Counted from the stretch's first letter, positions 24,182 to 34,110 are shown. The stretch: 64,000 nucleotides of DNA from Clostridia bacterium (GCA_017621885.1 JAGASD010000006.1:55993-119992); one strand, 5' to 3'. A program made the numbers and translations. The notes: generated by a model not told the origin, from the sequence alone.

Positions 24182-26758
24182 TTATTTCAACAGCTCTATC
24201 AGCTCCCCTACCTTTTGAGGTCGGGGTTTGTTAATTTTTTCAAGCATTTCATCAATCAGTTGGTCAACCTTTGTTACTTCTCTTTCAAATTCCTTTGCAG
24301 AAACGCGCAAAACACCGTAGCGCACGGCTGAAAGCTGAATGAGATTATCTGATGTGACAACTCTTACATTTTCATTTTTACCTATATCACTTATAAGCTT
24401 TTCAATATAATTGTCGCCGAGCTCACGCTCTTTTGTATACACAACGCGTATATTATTATAATTGTATTTTTTACCCGTATTACCGGGCACCTTGTAAGCA
24501 TCAAAAACAAGGACAGTTTCGCACTTTGTAAAAGCGCTGTAATTACAGAGTATGTCCATTAACTTATCACGAGCATCACTGAGATTATAATCAGCAATTT
24601 TTTTCAGATTTTCCCACGCAAATATGACGTTATAGCCGTCAACAATTATATATTTCTTTCGTTGAACAGGATTATATTCGGTTGTAACGGGCTTTTGGGG
24701 TGTTTTGTTATGACTGTATCTGTAATACGGGTGTTTATCAGGACCGAATTCTCTCTCCATAATTGCTTCAAGCTCTTTATCATCAATATGAAAATTGCGT
24801 TGATTCAGAGTTACCTCATAAGGAGTTCTTTCTTTTTGAAGACAGGATTCAATATGCATATATTCCGACACCTTATCCCATTTAACGTTAAAGCCTGCAC
24901 CATGAGCGCAGAACACTGAATCAGGTGTGTTTTCAAGGTCGCTTTCCGGAGAGTATTTAGACTCTGCAACAATTTCTTCAGCGTTATGACAAACATCGTA
25001 GCCGCAAACAACGCACGAAAAACGTCCCTTTCCGCCCGTGTAAGCGGCAACCTCACTTGCGTAGGAATTAAGGGTTGTAACAGGCGCCTTGCCCGTTATA
25101 ACGGAAAAGCCGTTATGCTCTTCCGGGTTGTTGAATTCACCGTATTTAAGCCTTATATCGCTTATAGCTCTGCCTATTTGCTCAGTGGGAACCTCAAGCC
25201 TGAAATTATAATACGGCTCTAAAAGAACTGATTCAGCCTGCATAAGACCTTGTCTTACGGCACGGTAGGTAGACTGCCTGAAATCGCCGCCCTCAGTATG
25301 CTTCAAATGAGCCCTGCCGGCAGCAAGAGTTATTTTCATATCAGTTATGGGCGAACCCGTGAGTACACCCAAATGCTCTTTTTCTGCAAGATGCATAAGA
25401 ACAAGATTCTGCCAGTTTTTATCGAGTGAATCTTCACTGCAGGCAGATTTAAACACAAGTCCGCTGCCGCGCGGCAACGGCTCAAGAATCAAATGAACCT
25501 CCGCATAGTGGCGCAAGGGTTCATAATGACCAACACCCTCAACTGTGCTTGCAATTGTTTCTTTATATAAAACTCTGCCCGAATCAATTTGGACGTCAAC
25601 ATCAAAGCGTTCTCTTATGATACCCTTTAAAATCTCCGTCTGAACCTCTCCCATCAAAGAAACATTAATCTCTTGCAGAAACGAGTTCCACGAAACGTGT
25701 AACTGAGGGTCTTCGGCCTCAAGCAAACGCATTTTTGGCAGGAACGTCTGTGGGTCACAGTCTTTGGGAAGAACGAGTCTGTAATTCATTACAGGTTCAA
25801 GGTATGATTCCGCAAAGTTTTCCTCGTCACCTATTCCTTCACCGCAATTAAGGTCTGTAAGCCCCGCAACTGCACATATACCGCCTGCTGAAACCTCATC
25901 GACATTAGTGAATTTTTTACCCGAGTAAATTCTTATGCCGTTAATTTTTTCATTTTTACCTTTATAAGAAACTATATCCTTAACCCTTAATTTGCCGCCG
26001 GTTACTTTTACATGAGTAAGCCTTTCTCCTTTTAAATCATGGGTTATTTTGAATACTTTTGCAGAAAAATCTTCTGAATAGTTGTTTTCATCTATGTAAA
26101 GTGAAAGTCCCGTCAGAAACTCTTCAACGCCCGTATTTTTAAGACCCGAACCGAAATAACAAGGAATCGCAAGGCGGTTTTTTATCAGTCTTTTTATTTC
26201 ATCATCTGTAACAGTGCCGTTTTCAAGATATTTTTCAAGCAAGCATTCATCACAAAAGGCAAGGTTTTCGTCTCGGTTTTCAATATCATCCGAAAAGTCA
26301 ACAATACCCGCACCGCACAACTCTTTTAAATCGTTTAAAACAGCGCTTTTTTCAAGACGGGCAAAATCCATTTTTGTAACGAATATAAAGGTTGGAATTT
26401 TATATATATCAAGTAATTTCCAGAGAGTTCTTGTGTGAGCCTGGACACCCTCTGTACCGCTTATAACGAGAATTGCATAATCAAGTATTTTTAAAATCCG
26501 TTCTGTTTCAGCGGAGAAATCAACGTGCCCGGGAGTATCAAGAAGCGCGATTTCAACATCCCCCGCCGAAAAAACAGATTGTCCTGCAAAAATGGTAATT
26601 CCGCGTTCTTTTTCAAGGGTATGAGTATCTAAGGTCGTGTTTCCTTTATCAACACGTCCTAATTCTCTTATAACACCTGCTTTATAAAGCAACGCTTCGG
26701 CTAATGTTGTTTTACCTGCGTCAACGTGTGCAATTATACCAACAACACTTTTCTTCAT
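24182..26758 (-). CDS. TetM/EF-G-like ribosomal GTPase fused to a YacP/Rae1-like NYN nuclease domain
   Basis: An 858-residue protein. The N-terminal half is a translational GTPase: HVDAGKTT (11-18), RGIT switch I, DTPGH (near 74-78) and TKMD (near 127-130). Domains II to V of the TetM/EF-G type run to about residue 680. From about 702 a separate NYN domain begins with IIVDGYNVIFAW and has acidic residues at about 707, 753, 782 and 804 (VDGYN, VFDAY, ELGDNY, TSDN). This matches the YacP family, whose B. subtilis member Rae1 cuts mRNA in the ribosomal A site. Both halves therefore target the same ribosomal site. It is distant from true tetracycline-resistance TetM, so drug resistance should not be assumed. 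It is monocistronic behind a terminator. Confidence 0.85.
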   Translation of the reverse strand: MKKSVVGIIAHVDAGKTTLAEALLYKAGVIRELGRVDKGNTTLDTHTLEKERGITIFAGQSVFSAGDVEIALLDTPGHVDFSAETERILKILDYAILVISGTEGVQAHTRTLWKLLDIYKIPTFIFVTKMDFARLEKSAVLNDLKELCGAGIVDFSDDIENRDENLAFCDECLLEKYLENGTVTDDEIKRLIKNRLAIPCYFGSGLKNTGVEEFLTGLSLYIDENNYSEDFSAKVFKITHDLKGERLTHVKVTGGKLRVKDIVSYKGKNEKINGIRIYSGKKFTNVDEVSAGGICAVAGLTDLNCGEGIGDEENFAESYLEPVMNYRLVLPKDCDPQTFLPKMRLLEAEDPQLHVSWNSFLQEINVSLMGEVQTEILKGIIRERFDVDVQIDSGRVLYKETIASTVEGVGHYEPLRHYAEVHLILEPLPRGSGLVFKSACSEDSLDKNWQNLVLMHLAEKEHLGVLTGSPITDMKITLAAGRAHLKHTEGGDFRQSTYRAVRQGLMQAESVLLEPYYNFRLEVPTEQIGRAISDIRLKYGEFNNPEEHNGFSVITGKAPVTTLNSYASEVAAYTGGKGRFSCVVCGYDVCHNAEEIVAESKYSPESDLENTPDSVFCAHGAGFNVKWDKVSEYMHIESCLQKERTPYEVTLNQRNFHIDDKELEAIMEREFGPDKHPYYRYSHNKTPQKPVTTEYNPVQRKKYIIVDGYNVIFAWENLKKIADYNLSDARDKLMDILCNYSAFTKCETVLVFDAYKVPGNTGKKYNYNNIRVVYTKERELGDNYIEKLISDIGKNENVRVVTSDNLIQLSAVRYGVLRVSAKEFEREVTKVDQLIDEMLEKINKPRPQKVGELIELLK

Positions 26759-26770
26759 ACCAATTCATCC

Positions 26771-26801
26771 TAAAAACCGACAGAACTCAAGTTCTGTCGG
26801 C
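26771..26801 (-). terminator. Terminator of the ruvC-to-clp gene cluster
   Basis: A perfect 10-bp stem CCGACAGAAC/GTTCTGTCGG with a four-base loop is followed by T5 on the minus strand, right after the Clp gene. Confidence 0.9.
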
Positions 26802-26806
26802 TAAAA

Positions 26807-29122
26807 TCATTTGAACGAAACCTCTATTTCGCCATTTACTGCAATAATTTCAATTTCATTAATTGAAACACCTGCATTTTCAACAAGAATATCTGCAACC
26901 TTATCTTCAATATTCTTTCTGATTGTGCGGCGAATGTCACGAGCACCTCTGCCGCCATCTTCAGATTTATCTGCAACAACCTCACAAACGCCGTCACCAA
27001 CAATAAGCTTGATTCCTTTATCATTAAGAGGCTGACGGAATTCTTCGATAAGAATAGCAGAAATCTTCACAAGCTCTTCCTTACCGAGAGTATTGAAAAC
27101 AACAATCTCGTCAACTCTGCCGAGGAACTCAGGACGAAGAAATTCCTTTAGTGCTTTAAGAGCTTTGTCCTTTGAAGCCTGATTTTTATCTCGATTAAAT
27201 CCGAGAGCATTTTCAGAAATATGACTGCCTGCATTGGAGGTCATAATAATAACGGTATTTTCAAAGCTGACCGTTCTGCCCTGAGCATCGTTTGTTTTAC
27301 CTTCATCAAGAACCTGAAGAAGGATATTAAGAACATCGGGATGTGCTTTTTCAATTTCATCAAAAAGAACAACGGAATATGGCTTTCTTCTCACCTTTTC
27401 TGTAAGCTGTCCCGCTTCATCATAGCCAACATAACCGGGAGGAGAACCAATAAGCCTTGAAACGCTGTGTTTCTCCATAAACTCTGACATATCAAGTCTT
27501 ATAAGGGTTTCCGGGGTTTCAAACAACTCGTTTGCAAGCTGTTTTACAAGCTCGGTTTTACCAACACCGGTAGGACCTACGAAAATAAACGATGCGGGCT
27601 TTCTTACAGCAGAAATCTGCACTCTGCTTCTTCTTATAGCAGCAGCTAAAACCTCAACAGCTTCGTCCTGACCGATAATTCTGCTTTTCAATTTACTTTC
27701 AAGATTTGAAAGCTTACGCATATCGTTTTCAATAATTTTTGAGGTGGGAATACCAGTCCAGAGGTTAATTACTTTCGCAATATCCTCCTCGGTAACATCG
27801 TTATCATCGGCTTTAATCTTTAGGTCTGCCGCTTCTTTTTCAAGAGCCATTTTTTCTGCCTTGAGTCTTGAAATTGCCTCGTAATCAGGGCCTTCACCCT
27901 CTAACTCATTAAATAACTCTTCTTCCCTTTCAGAAAGCTCTTCTATTTTTGCGGTAAGCTTCTGATAATCACTTATGGCAACATTTCTTAAATTAGCGCA
28001 AGTACACGCCTCATCAAGAAGGTCTATTGCTTTATCGGGCAAAAATCTGTCGTTTATATATCTTTCAGAAAGAGTTACTGCTTTATAAACCAATGAATCA
28101 GCAATTTTCACCTTATGGAAATCCTCGTAATATTCCTTAATACCCAAAAGCATATTATAACATTCGGAAACTGAGGGCTCCTCAACCTTAACAGGCTGAA
28201 AACGTCTTTCTAAGGCTGCATCCTTTTCAATATGCTTTCTGTACTCATTAAACGTTGTTGCACCGATAACCTGAATCTGACCTCTTGAAAGAGCAGGTTT
28301 AAGAATATTTGCAGCATTCATTGAGCCTTCAGCATCACCCGTTCCAACAAGGTTATGAACCTCATCAATAAAAAGAATGATGTTGCCCTCTTCCTTAACC
28401 TCATCAACGAGACCTTTGATTCTGCTTTCAAACTGACCGCGGAACTGAGTGCCTGCAACAAGAGACGTCAAATCAAGAAGATGTATTTCTTTATTTGCTA
28501 TTCTTGCAGGAACCTCGCCGGCGGCAATTTTTAATGCAAGCCCTTCTGCAATTGCGGTTTTACCGACACCGGGCTCACCGATAAGACAAGGATTGTTTTT
28601 TGTTCTTCTGCAAAGAATCTGTGTTACTCTGTAAATCTCCGTATCTCTGCCGATAATTCTGTCAATTTTACCCTCACGGGCTTTGGCAGTTAAATCAGTA
28701 CAATAAGAGCCAAGGAATTTACGCTTGGTTTTATGCTTGTTTTTCTTCTTTTTTGAAGATTTTTTATTATCCTTTTCGTCTTCGGGTGACTCATCCTTTT
28801 CATCGGATAACTCTTCACCCTCTGCTGTTTCCTCAGGTTTTGCAGCGCCGAACAAATTTTGCATAAAGGGCATTGTTCCCGCTCCGCCTAACTGAAAATC
28901 ATCCATATTATCCATAATATCGCCGAATTGTTCGCTCACAGCATCAATATCTTCCTCTGTGATACCCATATTCTGCATCATTTGTTTAATCGGACCTATA
29001 TTCATCTCAGAAGCGCATTTGAGACAAAATCCCTCCTGAGTTGTTTTTTCACCGTCAACACGTGAAACAAATATCACTGCAGGTCTTTTCTTACACCTGC
29101 TGCATATCATTTTGTTATTCAT
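26807..29122 (-). CDS. ClpE/ClpC-like Clp ATPase with N-terminal zinc finger
   Basis: A 771-residue AAA+ unfoldase. An N-terminal zinc finger has C7, C10, C33 and C36, followed by an acidic and Lys-rich linker (about 80-135). Two AAA+ modules carry Walker A motifs GEPGVGKT (near 196) and GPTGVGKT (near 507), with a coiled middle domain between. The double Clp_N repeat of ClpC is missing and the zinc finger resembles ClpE. An LGF tripeptide in the second module (near 645) is a candidate ClpP-docking loop. It probably feeds substrates to ClpP, which is not in the window. It is the last gene of a long cluster, 28 bases after pgsA. Confidence 0.9.
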   Translation of the reverse strand: MNNKMICSRCKKRPAVIFVSRVDGEKTTQEGFCLKCASEMNIGPIKQMMQNMGITEEDIDAVSEQFGDIMDNMDDFQLGGAGTMPFMQNLFGAAKPEETAEGEELSDEKDESPEDEKDNKKSSKKKKNKHKTKRKFLGSYCTDLTAKAREGKIDRIIGRDTEIYRVTQILCRRTKNNPCLIGEPGVGKTAIAEGLALKIAAGEVPARIANKEIHLLDLTSLVAGTQFRGQFESRIKGLVDEVKEEGNIILFIDEVHNLVGTGDAEGSMNAANILKPALSRGQIQVIGATTFNEYRKHIEKDAALERRFQPVKVEEPSVSECYNMLLGIKEYYEDFHKVKIADSLVYKAVTLSERYINDRFLPDKAIDLLDEACTCANLRNVAISDYQKLTAKIEELSEREEELFNELEGEGPDYEAISRLKAEKMALEKEAADLKIKADDNDVTEEDIAKVINLWTGIPTSKIIENDMRKLSNLESKLKSRIIGQDEAVEVLAAAIRRSRVQISAVRKPASFIFVGPTGVGKTELVKQLANELFETPETLIRLDMSEFMEKHSVSRLIGSPPGYVGYDEAGQLTEKVRRKPYSVVLFDEIEKAHPDVLNILLQVLDEGKTNDAQGRTVSFENTVIIMTSNAGSHISENALGFNRDKNQASKDKALKALKEFLRPEFLGRVDEIVVFNTLGKEELVKISAILIEEFRQPLNDKGIKLIVGDGVCEVVADKSEDGGRGARDIRRTIRKNIEDKVADILVENAGVSINEIEIIAVNGEIEVSFK

Positions 29123-29150
29123 TTAGTACTCCTGTAAATAACTATAAGCT

Positions 29151-29765
29151 TTATTTTTTTGAAAATTTAGTTTTGAACTGTTTGAACGTACCGGGCAAAT
29201 AGCTTATAAAAGCAACTATGGTAAGTATTGCCGAAACCACTACAAGTATTATCATCAAGGTCTGCGGAAGAGTAAACAAGGCTTCTCTTAACATACCAAC
29301 CTCAGGTCCGAATGCAACAATAAGAATCATTATGAAATAGAACGCAAACGTTGCAACCTTTCCGTATATTTCTGCGGCACCGGGACGAAGATTCAATAAA
29401 AGCATTATACCGCCGAAAACCACCATTATAAGCTCTTTGATAATAAACACAAGGAAAACCCAACTGAATGCTTTAAGGGTTTCATCCTGTGCATTATTGA
29501 ACGACGTAAACAATAAAACCGCAAGGGTAATCTGAGTAAGCTTATCTGCAACGGGGTCAAGAACCTTACCCAAAGCACTTACCTGATTAAACTTACGGGC
29601 AATTTTACCGTCAAGAAAATCAGAAATTCCCGAAAGCGCAAGCATAAGAATAGCTAACACAGCATTCCCTTCAATAAAGAAATATGCAAACACGGGAATC
29701 ACCAGTATTCTTAACAAACTAAGAAGATTGGGTACAGTCCAACAGCCTTTAAATAAATCTTTCAT
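29151..29765 (-). CDS. pgsA: CDP-diacylglycerol-glycerol-3-phosphate 3-phosphatidyltransferase
   Basis: A 204-residue CDP-alcohol phosphatidyltransferase with several membrane helices. The signature D-G-x2-A-R-x8-G-x3-D-x3-D is complete in SDFLDGKIARKFNQVSALG and the following VLDPVADK. It makes phosphatidylglycerol phosphate, the first committed step to anionic phospholipids. The ATG at 29763-29765 is preferred over an in-frame GTG four codons earlier because AAAGG precedes it closely. It is in the ruvC cluster, between cvpA and clp. Confidence 0.93.
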   Translation of the reverse strand: MKDLFKGCWTVPNLLSLLRILVIPVFAYFFIEGNAVLAILMLALSGISDFLDGKIARKFNQVSALGKVLDPVADKLTQITLAVLLFTSFNNAQDETLKAFSWVFLVFIIKELIMVVFGGIMLLLNLRPGAAEIYGKVATFAFYFIMILIVAFGPEVGMLREALFTLPQTLMIILVVVSAILTIVAFISYLPGTFKQFKTKFSKK

Positions 29766-29783
29766 AATACCTTTCACCTTTTC

Positions 29784-30470
29784 TTATGTAATTATATATT
29801 GAATAATAATTGAATCCGCTAACAATAGCTTGAGCTCCTCAACATCAAGCAAAAATGCAATTACGTTCAGCAACGTACAAGCTATAAACACAACTGCACA
29901 GGCCTTTAAAATGCCGAGAACAAAGCCAAAAAAAGTATTTGCCTTACCGATAACGGGAAGCTTACCGATTACTTTTGATAATAACTTTGATATATTAAAA
30001 AACAACACGATAAGTAATACAAAAGCTATAACAAACAGAGCAATGTTTAAAACCTCTGTAACAGCAGGAGAAACTACGCTATCCGTAAAGCTCTCTATGA
30101 GCTTTTCACCCGAAGTATTCTCGTTTTTAATAAGCTCATCAAATACCGCTTTTGAATCAATCCCCGCTGCTTCAGCTATTCTTAACATCCAAACCGGAAA
30201 CGAAGCAGTAATTACATCAAGCTTTGCAGAAAGCGTTAGAGAATCGGGAATGCTTTTAAATACTTCAGTAATCTGCTCCTTTACTATATCACGCAAAAAT
30301 GAACAGTATATGAATTCAGATGCAACAATTGATAAATTCCGCGATAAAACAGTTGCACCAACAACAGAAGCGGTACCTAAAACAGATGAAACAAAGCCTT
30401 TTTTAGCTGAATAAATTATTATTATCAACGAAATAAATAACAGAAATCCGTCAAAAACATATTTTTCCAT
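29784..30470 (-). CDS. CvpA family membrane protein
   Basis: A 228-residue protein with the CvpA pattern: an N-terminal helix (about 6-24) followed by KKGFVSSVLG, then two or three C-terminal helices (about 140-215) with GFVLGILKACAVVF. The central loop of about 90 residues is longer than in the Escherichia protein. CvpA proteins affect envelope homeostasis, but the mechanism is not known. Gaps to its neighbours are two and six or more bases, so it is in an operon. Confidence 0.8.
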   Translation of the reverse strand: MEKYVFDGFLLFISLIIIIYSAKKGFVSSVLGTASVVGATVLSRNLSIVASEFIYCSFLRDIVKEQITEVFKSIPDSLTLSAKLDVITASFPVWMLRIAEAAGIDSKAVFDELIKNENTSGEKLIESFTDSVVSPAVTEVLNIALFVIAFVLLIVLFFNISKLLSKVIGKLPVIGKANTFFGFVLGILKACAVVFIACTLLNVIAFLLDVEELKLLLADSIIIQYIIT

Positions 30471-30472
30471 AA

Positions 30473-31681
30473 TCAGCTTAATTCAATAGTGGAATCACCA
30501 TACGAGAAAGCTCTTGATATTTTATCAAGAGACTCCACAAACACAAAATCATCCGTAGGAAGTATACCTGATGCTTCGCCTTTAAAGCTTATTTGAGAAA
30601 CCTCTTTGCCGTTGAGATTATAAACCGTAACCTTATCTTCAGTCAGAGTGAAAACATATTTTTCGCTCATAACAACATTTCTTATCTGGTAATCTGCGGA
30701 AATAGTGGTTTTCAGTGTACCGTCAGGCTTATAAATAAGTATTTCAAAAACATTCTGACTTCCGTATTTTGCAACCGCAACCAAAAAGTTTTTCTTCACG
30801 GAAACATCTGAAGAATTAAATTCAGACGAATAGTAGCTTGCAATCTCTTTATATTCCTTTTCCTTTTTATCAATCAAATAAACACCGCGGTCTGTAACAA
30901 GAGTGAGCAAATTGTATTTTGTAAACTCAAGCTCAAATGGCGCACAGCCTACAATCTTCTGAGTGTTTAGGGGTTCTTTATAATCGAAGCCAAAATACTG
31001 TACGGTTGTAAACAGCTCACCGTTTTCAGCACCCAACACGGCAACACCTGCAAATTTTCCGTTATCTGAAAGCGTTATGGAAACAATGCTTTCGTATGCA
31101 CAATTCCATTGAAAAATCTGCTTATGATTTTTATTATACACAGCAAGTGAGCTTGTTGCAGATTTGGAGCGGGTTCCCAAAGCATAACTGCCGTTCTTAC
31201 CGTATTCTGCAGAAATAATCGTGTTATCAGCCTGCCCCTCATAAACAACCTTTTTTTGATTCAGAAGCATAAAGCCTTTACCTGCTCTGTCAAAAACAAT
31301 GGCTTTATCACCGTTTACGGAAATACCGGGTTTTGCAAAAACGTGAGGCTGCGAAAATGCCTCCTTGCCGTTTGGTGAATAAACAACAACATTTTCGGTT
31401 GTAAGCAGAACAATATTTTCGCCCATTATATCCGAATTAAGCACAGACTCCGTACTTACTGCAATGGGAAACCTCTCATCATCACCCGAAACGGCAACCC
31501 TTGCTTTCAGAAGCAATGCTCCCAAGGGTATCACACCCACAGAAGAAAGAATATATACAAAAACAAATACTGCTGCAAGTACACCGACAATTATTGCTTT
31601 ACTGCGGGTTTGGGGCGAAAATCTCGAAACCTTTCTTTCACCCTCGTAACCGCTGTTAATCTCGGTAAATTTAATCTTCAT
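30473..31681 (-). CDS. DUF5711-like membrane-anchored beta-propeller protein
   Basis: A 402-residue protein with one N-terminal membrane helix (about 28-52) and a large extracytoplasmic region of repeated four-stranded units (for example SVNGDKAIVFDRAGKGFMLL and SDNGKFAGVAVL), as in a beta-propeller. It resembles DUF5711. Function is unknown. It overlaps truA by 11 bases and is followed by cvpA after two bases, so it is firmly embedded in the housekeeping operon. Confidence 0.75.
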   Translation of the reverse strand: MKIKFTEINSGYEGERKVSRFSPQTRSKAIIVGVLAAVFVFVYILSSVGVIPLGALLLKARVAVSGDDERFPIAVSTESVLNSDIMGENIVLLTTENVVVYSPNGKEAFSQPHVFAKPGISVNGDKAIVFDRAGKGFMLLNQKKVVYEGQADNTIISAEYGKNGSYALGTRSKSATSSLAVYNKNHKQIFQWNCAYESIVSITLSDNGKFAGVAVLGAENGELFTTVQYFGFDYKEPLNTQKIVGCAPFELEFTKYNLLTLVTDRGVYLIDKKEKEYKEIASYYSSEFNSSDVSVKKNFLVAVAKYGSQNVFEILIYKPDGTLKTTISADYQIRNVVMSEKYVFTLTEDKVTVYNLNGKEVSQISFKGEASGILPTDDFVFVESLDKISRAFSYGDSTIELS

Positions 31682-32429
31682 TATCTTCTCCTGAAAAATA
31701 TACTCTGTTAAGGTACAGTCCGTCAGGCGGAGCCGTAATCCCTGCCCAACTTCTGTTCTTACTTAATATTATATCGGGAATATCATCAACATTTATTTTC
31801 CCGTTATTTACGTACAATAATGTCCCTGCCATAATACGCACCATATTATACAGAAACCCGTTGCCGCACACACGAAAAATGATGCTATCACCCTTGCGCT
31901 CAACAGCTGCATCATAAATTGTGCGAACCTTTGACAACACCTCAGCCCCCGAAGCACAGAACGCAGAAAAATCGTGCTCACCGATAAAATGCTTTGCCCC
32001 TTCATTCATAAGGGCAACGTCCATTTTATATTTATAATTCAAAGCACGCTTATAATTGAAGGGTGAAGGAATTTCAGTGTTTTCGAATATGTAAACATAT
32101 TCTTTTTTTAAGCAATCAAATCTTGCGTTGAAGTCAATATCAACCTCTTCACAAGATATTACGCTTATTTCACCGGGTAATTTTGCCGAAGAAAGGGCTG
32201 CAGGAAAATTTTTAACCGGAATTGTACTTTCGGTTCTCACACTGAAAAAATATTCATTTGCGTGAACACCTGCATCCGTTCTGCTGCACCCGATTATATT
32301 CGGATTTTCACCCGTTAAAATAGTCCACGCTTTTCTCAATTCGCCCTGAACGGTTACGGCATTATCCTGCTGTTGCCAACCGTGAAATGAAGAACCGACA
32401 AAAGCAATTTTAAAAAGTAAATTTCTCAT
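31671..32429 (-). CDS. truA: tRNA pseudouridine(38-40) synthase
   Basis: A 252-residue TruA. It starts MRNLLFKIAFVGSSFHGWQQQ, and the catalytic aspartate is in GCSRTDAGVHA near residue 50-60. The ATG at 32427-32429 is two bases after the ecfT stop. A longer open frame upstream (to 32570) is only the ecfT gene read in another frame. TruA modifies the anticodon stem-loop. Its position directly after the ecf genes matches the conserved Firmicute order ecfA1-ecfA2-ecfT-truA. Confidence 0.95.
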   Translation of the reverse strand: MRNLLFKIAFVGSSFHGWQQQDNAVTVQGELRKAWTILTGENPNIIGCSRTDAGVHANEYFFSVRTESTIPVKNFPAALSSAKLPGEISVISCEEVDIDFNARFDCLKKEYVYIFENTEIPSPFNYKRALNYKYKMDVALMNEGAKHFIGEHDFSAFCASGAEVLSKVRTIYDAAVERKGDSIIFRVCGNGFLYNMVRIMAGTLLYVNNGKINVDDIPDIILSKNRSWAGITAPPDGLYLNRVYFSGEDNED

Positions 32430-32431
32430 AA

Positions 32432-33247
32432 TTAAATTAAATGCACAAAAAAGTAATTTAATACTATAACACCTACACAAACTGCAACAGTAACAACACT
32501 GCCCACAATATCGCGCCAGCTGAACTTCATCTGACGAAGCCGTGTTCTGCCATCTCCGCCCGTGTAGCAACGGCAGGACATTGCATCTGCAAGCTCAATG
32601 GCTCTTTTGAATGCAGAAATAAACAAAGGTATAAAAATCGGGAACAATGCTTTTATTCTTTTGATTATATTTCCGTTTTCAAAATCGGCACCTCTCGCCT
32701 TCTGCGCTGACATTATACGGTCAATTTCATCAACAAGCGTGGGGATGAAACGCAAGGCAATAGTCATCATCATAGCAAAGGTATGAACCTCAATTTTCAA
32801 CAGTTTAAGAGGCGACAAAAGCTTCTCTATCGCATCGGTCAAATCTGTGGGTGACGTTGTATAAGTCAACAACGAGCTTACAAGAAGAAGTGTTAATATA
32901 CGTGCGGCAATGAATACAGCCGTAAACACGCCTTTATCTGTAATTGAAATAAATTTCCACTCAAAAATCAGATTACCGTCTTTAATATAATACAACTGTA
33001 AAACGGTTGTCAGAATTACAATGGGAAGAAGCGGCTTAAAGCTTTTGAGAATGACCTTCGGAGATATGCGTGACAAAAGATACACAACAACACCGAAACC
33101 GCACACAAGAAGCAAGGAATAAAAATTCTTACAAATAAATATAAAAACAAGAAAAACAAGTGTCAATAATATCTTCGTTCTTGCATCAAGCTTATGAATA
33201 AAGGATTTTCCCGGGAAATACTGACCTATTGTAATATCTTTAATCAT
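32432..33247 (-). CDS. ecfT: Energy-coupling factor transporter transmembrane protein EcfT
   Basis: A 271-residue membrane protein with four to five helices and two cytosolic coupling helices marked by Ala-Arg-Gly (SAQKARGADF near residue 182 is the first). It forms the scaffold between the two ATPases and exchangeable vitamin-binding S subunits. It overlaps ecfA2 by four bases. No S subunit gene is in the window, so this is a group II shared module. Confidence 0.95.
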   Translation of the reverse strand: MIKDITIGQYFPGKSFIHKLDARTKILLTLVFLVFIFICKNFYSLLLVCGFGVVVYLLSRISPKVILKSFKPLLPIVILTTVLQLYYIKDGNLIFEWKFISITDKGVFTAVFIAARILTLLLVSSLLTYTTSPTDLTDAIEKLLSPLKLLKIEVHTFAMMMTIALRFIPTLVDEIDRIMSAQKARGADFENGNIIKRIKALFPIFIPLFISAFKRAIELADAMSCRCYTGGDGRTRLRQMKFSWRDIVGSVVTVAVCVGVIVLNYFFVHLI

Positions 33248-34107
33248 AACAATCCCCCTTCCGAAAGGAATTTTATGATTGATTCTTTAGCTCCGTCAAC
33301 CGTATATTCGGTTTTACCCAAATCGAAGCCTGCATTTTTCAGTTCAATAAACACAGATGTAATTTCAGGCACGTCAAGACCTAACCCTGCCAGCTTTTCA
33401 CCCTGAGAATACACCTCTTCAACTGTGCCCTCCATTGCAATTTCGCCATCATTCATAACAATAACCTTATCTGCAACAAGTGCAACATCGTCCATATTAT
33501 GAGAAACGAAAATAACTGTATTACCCGTTTTATTATTATAATCTTTTATGAGCTTGAGAAGATTGTTTTTACCCACCGGGTCAAGACCTGCCGTAGGTTC
33601 ATCAAGTATAAGCACCTTAGGCTCCATTGACAAAACGCCTGCAATAGCCACACGGCGTTTTTCGCCGCCCGAAAGGTCAAAGGGTGATTTTTCAAGATAA
33701 TCTTCACTTAACCCTACGTAAGCAACGGAATCTTTTACGCGTTTGTCAATCTCTTCAGCAGGAAGCCCCATATTAGCAGGACCGAAAGCAACATCCTTAT
33801 AAACCGTTGAGTCAAAGAGCTGCTGCTCGGGATACTGGAAGCAAAGCCCCACGTTGAAACGGCAGTTCCTCAAGGTCTGTTTTGATTTGTGAATACTTTC
33901 ACCTTCAAAAAGAACATCTCCCGAATCCGGCTTCAAAAGACCGTTAAGATGCTGAAGAAGAGTACTTTTACCTGAGCCTGTATGACCGATAAGTGCAACA
34001 ATTTCACCCTTTTCAAAATCAACAGAAACGCCTTTGAGAGCACCCTTTTCAAAAGGAGTGCCCTTGGAATATCCGTATATTAAGTTTTTTACTGACAAAA
34101 CGGACAT
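33244..34107 (-). CDS. ecfA2: Energy-coupling factor ATPase EcfA2
   Basis: A 287-residue ABC ATPase with Walker A GHTGSGKST (near 41-49), a Q-loop FQYPEQQ, the signature LSGGEKRR and Walker B ILDEPTAGLDP. The FQYPEQQLF Q-loop is characteristic of the A2 type. It pairs with EcfA1 to power EcfT. The gap to ecfA1 is three bases and it overlaps ecfT by four. Confidence 0.95.
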   Translation of the reverse strand: MSVLSVKNLIYGYSKGTPFEKGALKGVSVDFEKGEIVALIGHTGSGKSTLLQHLNGLLKPDSGDVLFEGESIHKSKQTLRNCRFNVGLCFQYPEQQLFDSTVYKDVAFGPANMGLPAEEIDKRVKDSVAYVGLSEDYLEKSPFDLSGGEKRRVAIAGVLSMEPKVLILDEPTAGLDPVGKNNLLKLIKDYNNKTGNTVIFVSHNMDDVALVADKVIVMNDGEIAMEGTVEEVYSQGEKLAGLGLDVPEITSVFIELKNAGFDLGKTEYTVDGAKESIIKFLSEGGLL

Positions 34108-34110
34108 TTT

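Noticed and set aside
24182-26758. Tetracycline resistance gene tetM/tetO
   Set aside because: The sequence is distant from mobile TetM, has a C-terminal nuclease domain and no mobile DNA around it, so resistance is not supported.
32430-32570. 47-residue Cys-rich N-terminal extension of TruA
   Set aside because: It is the ecfT gene read in another frame; the conserved TruA start is at 32429.
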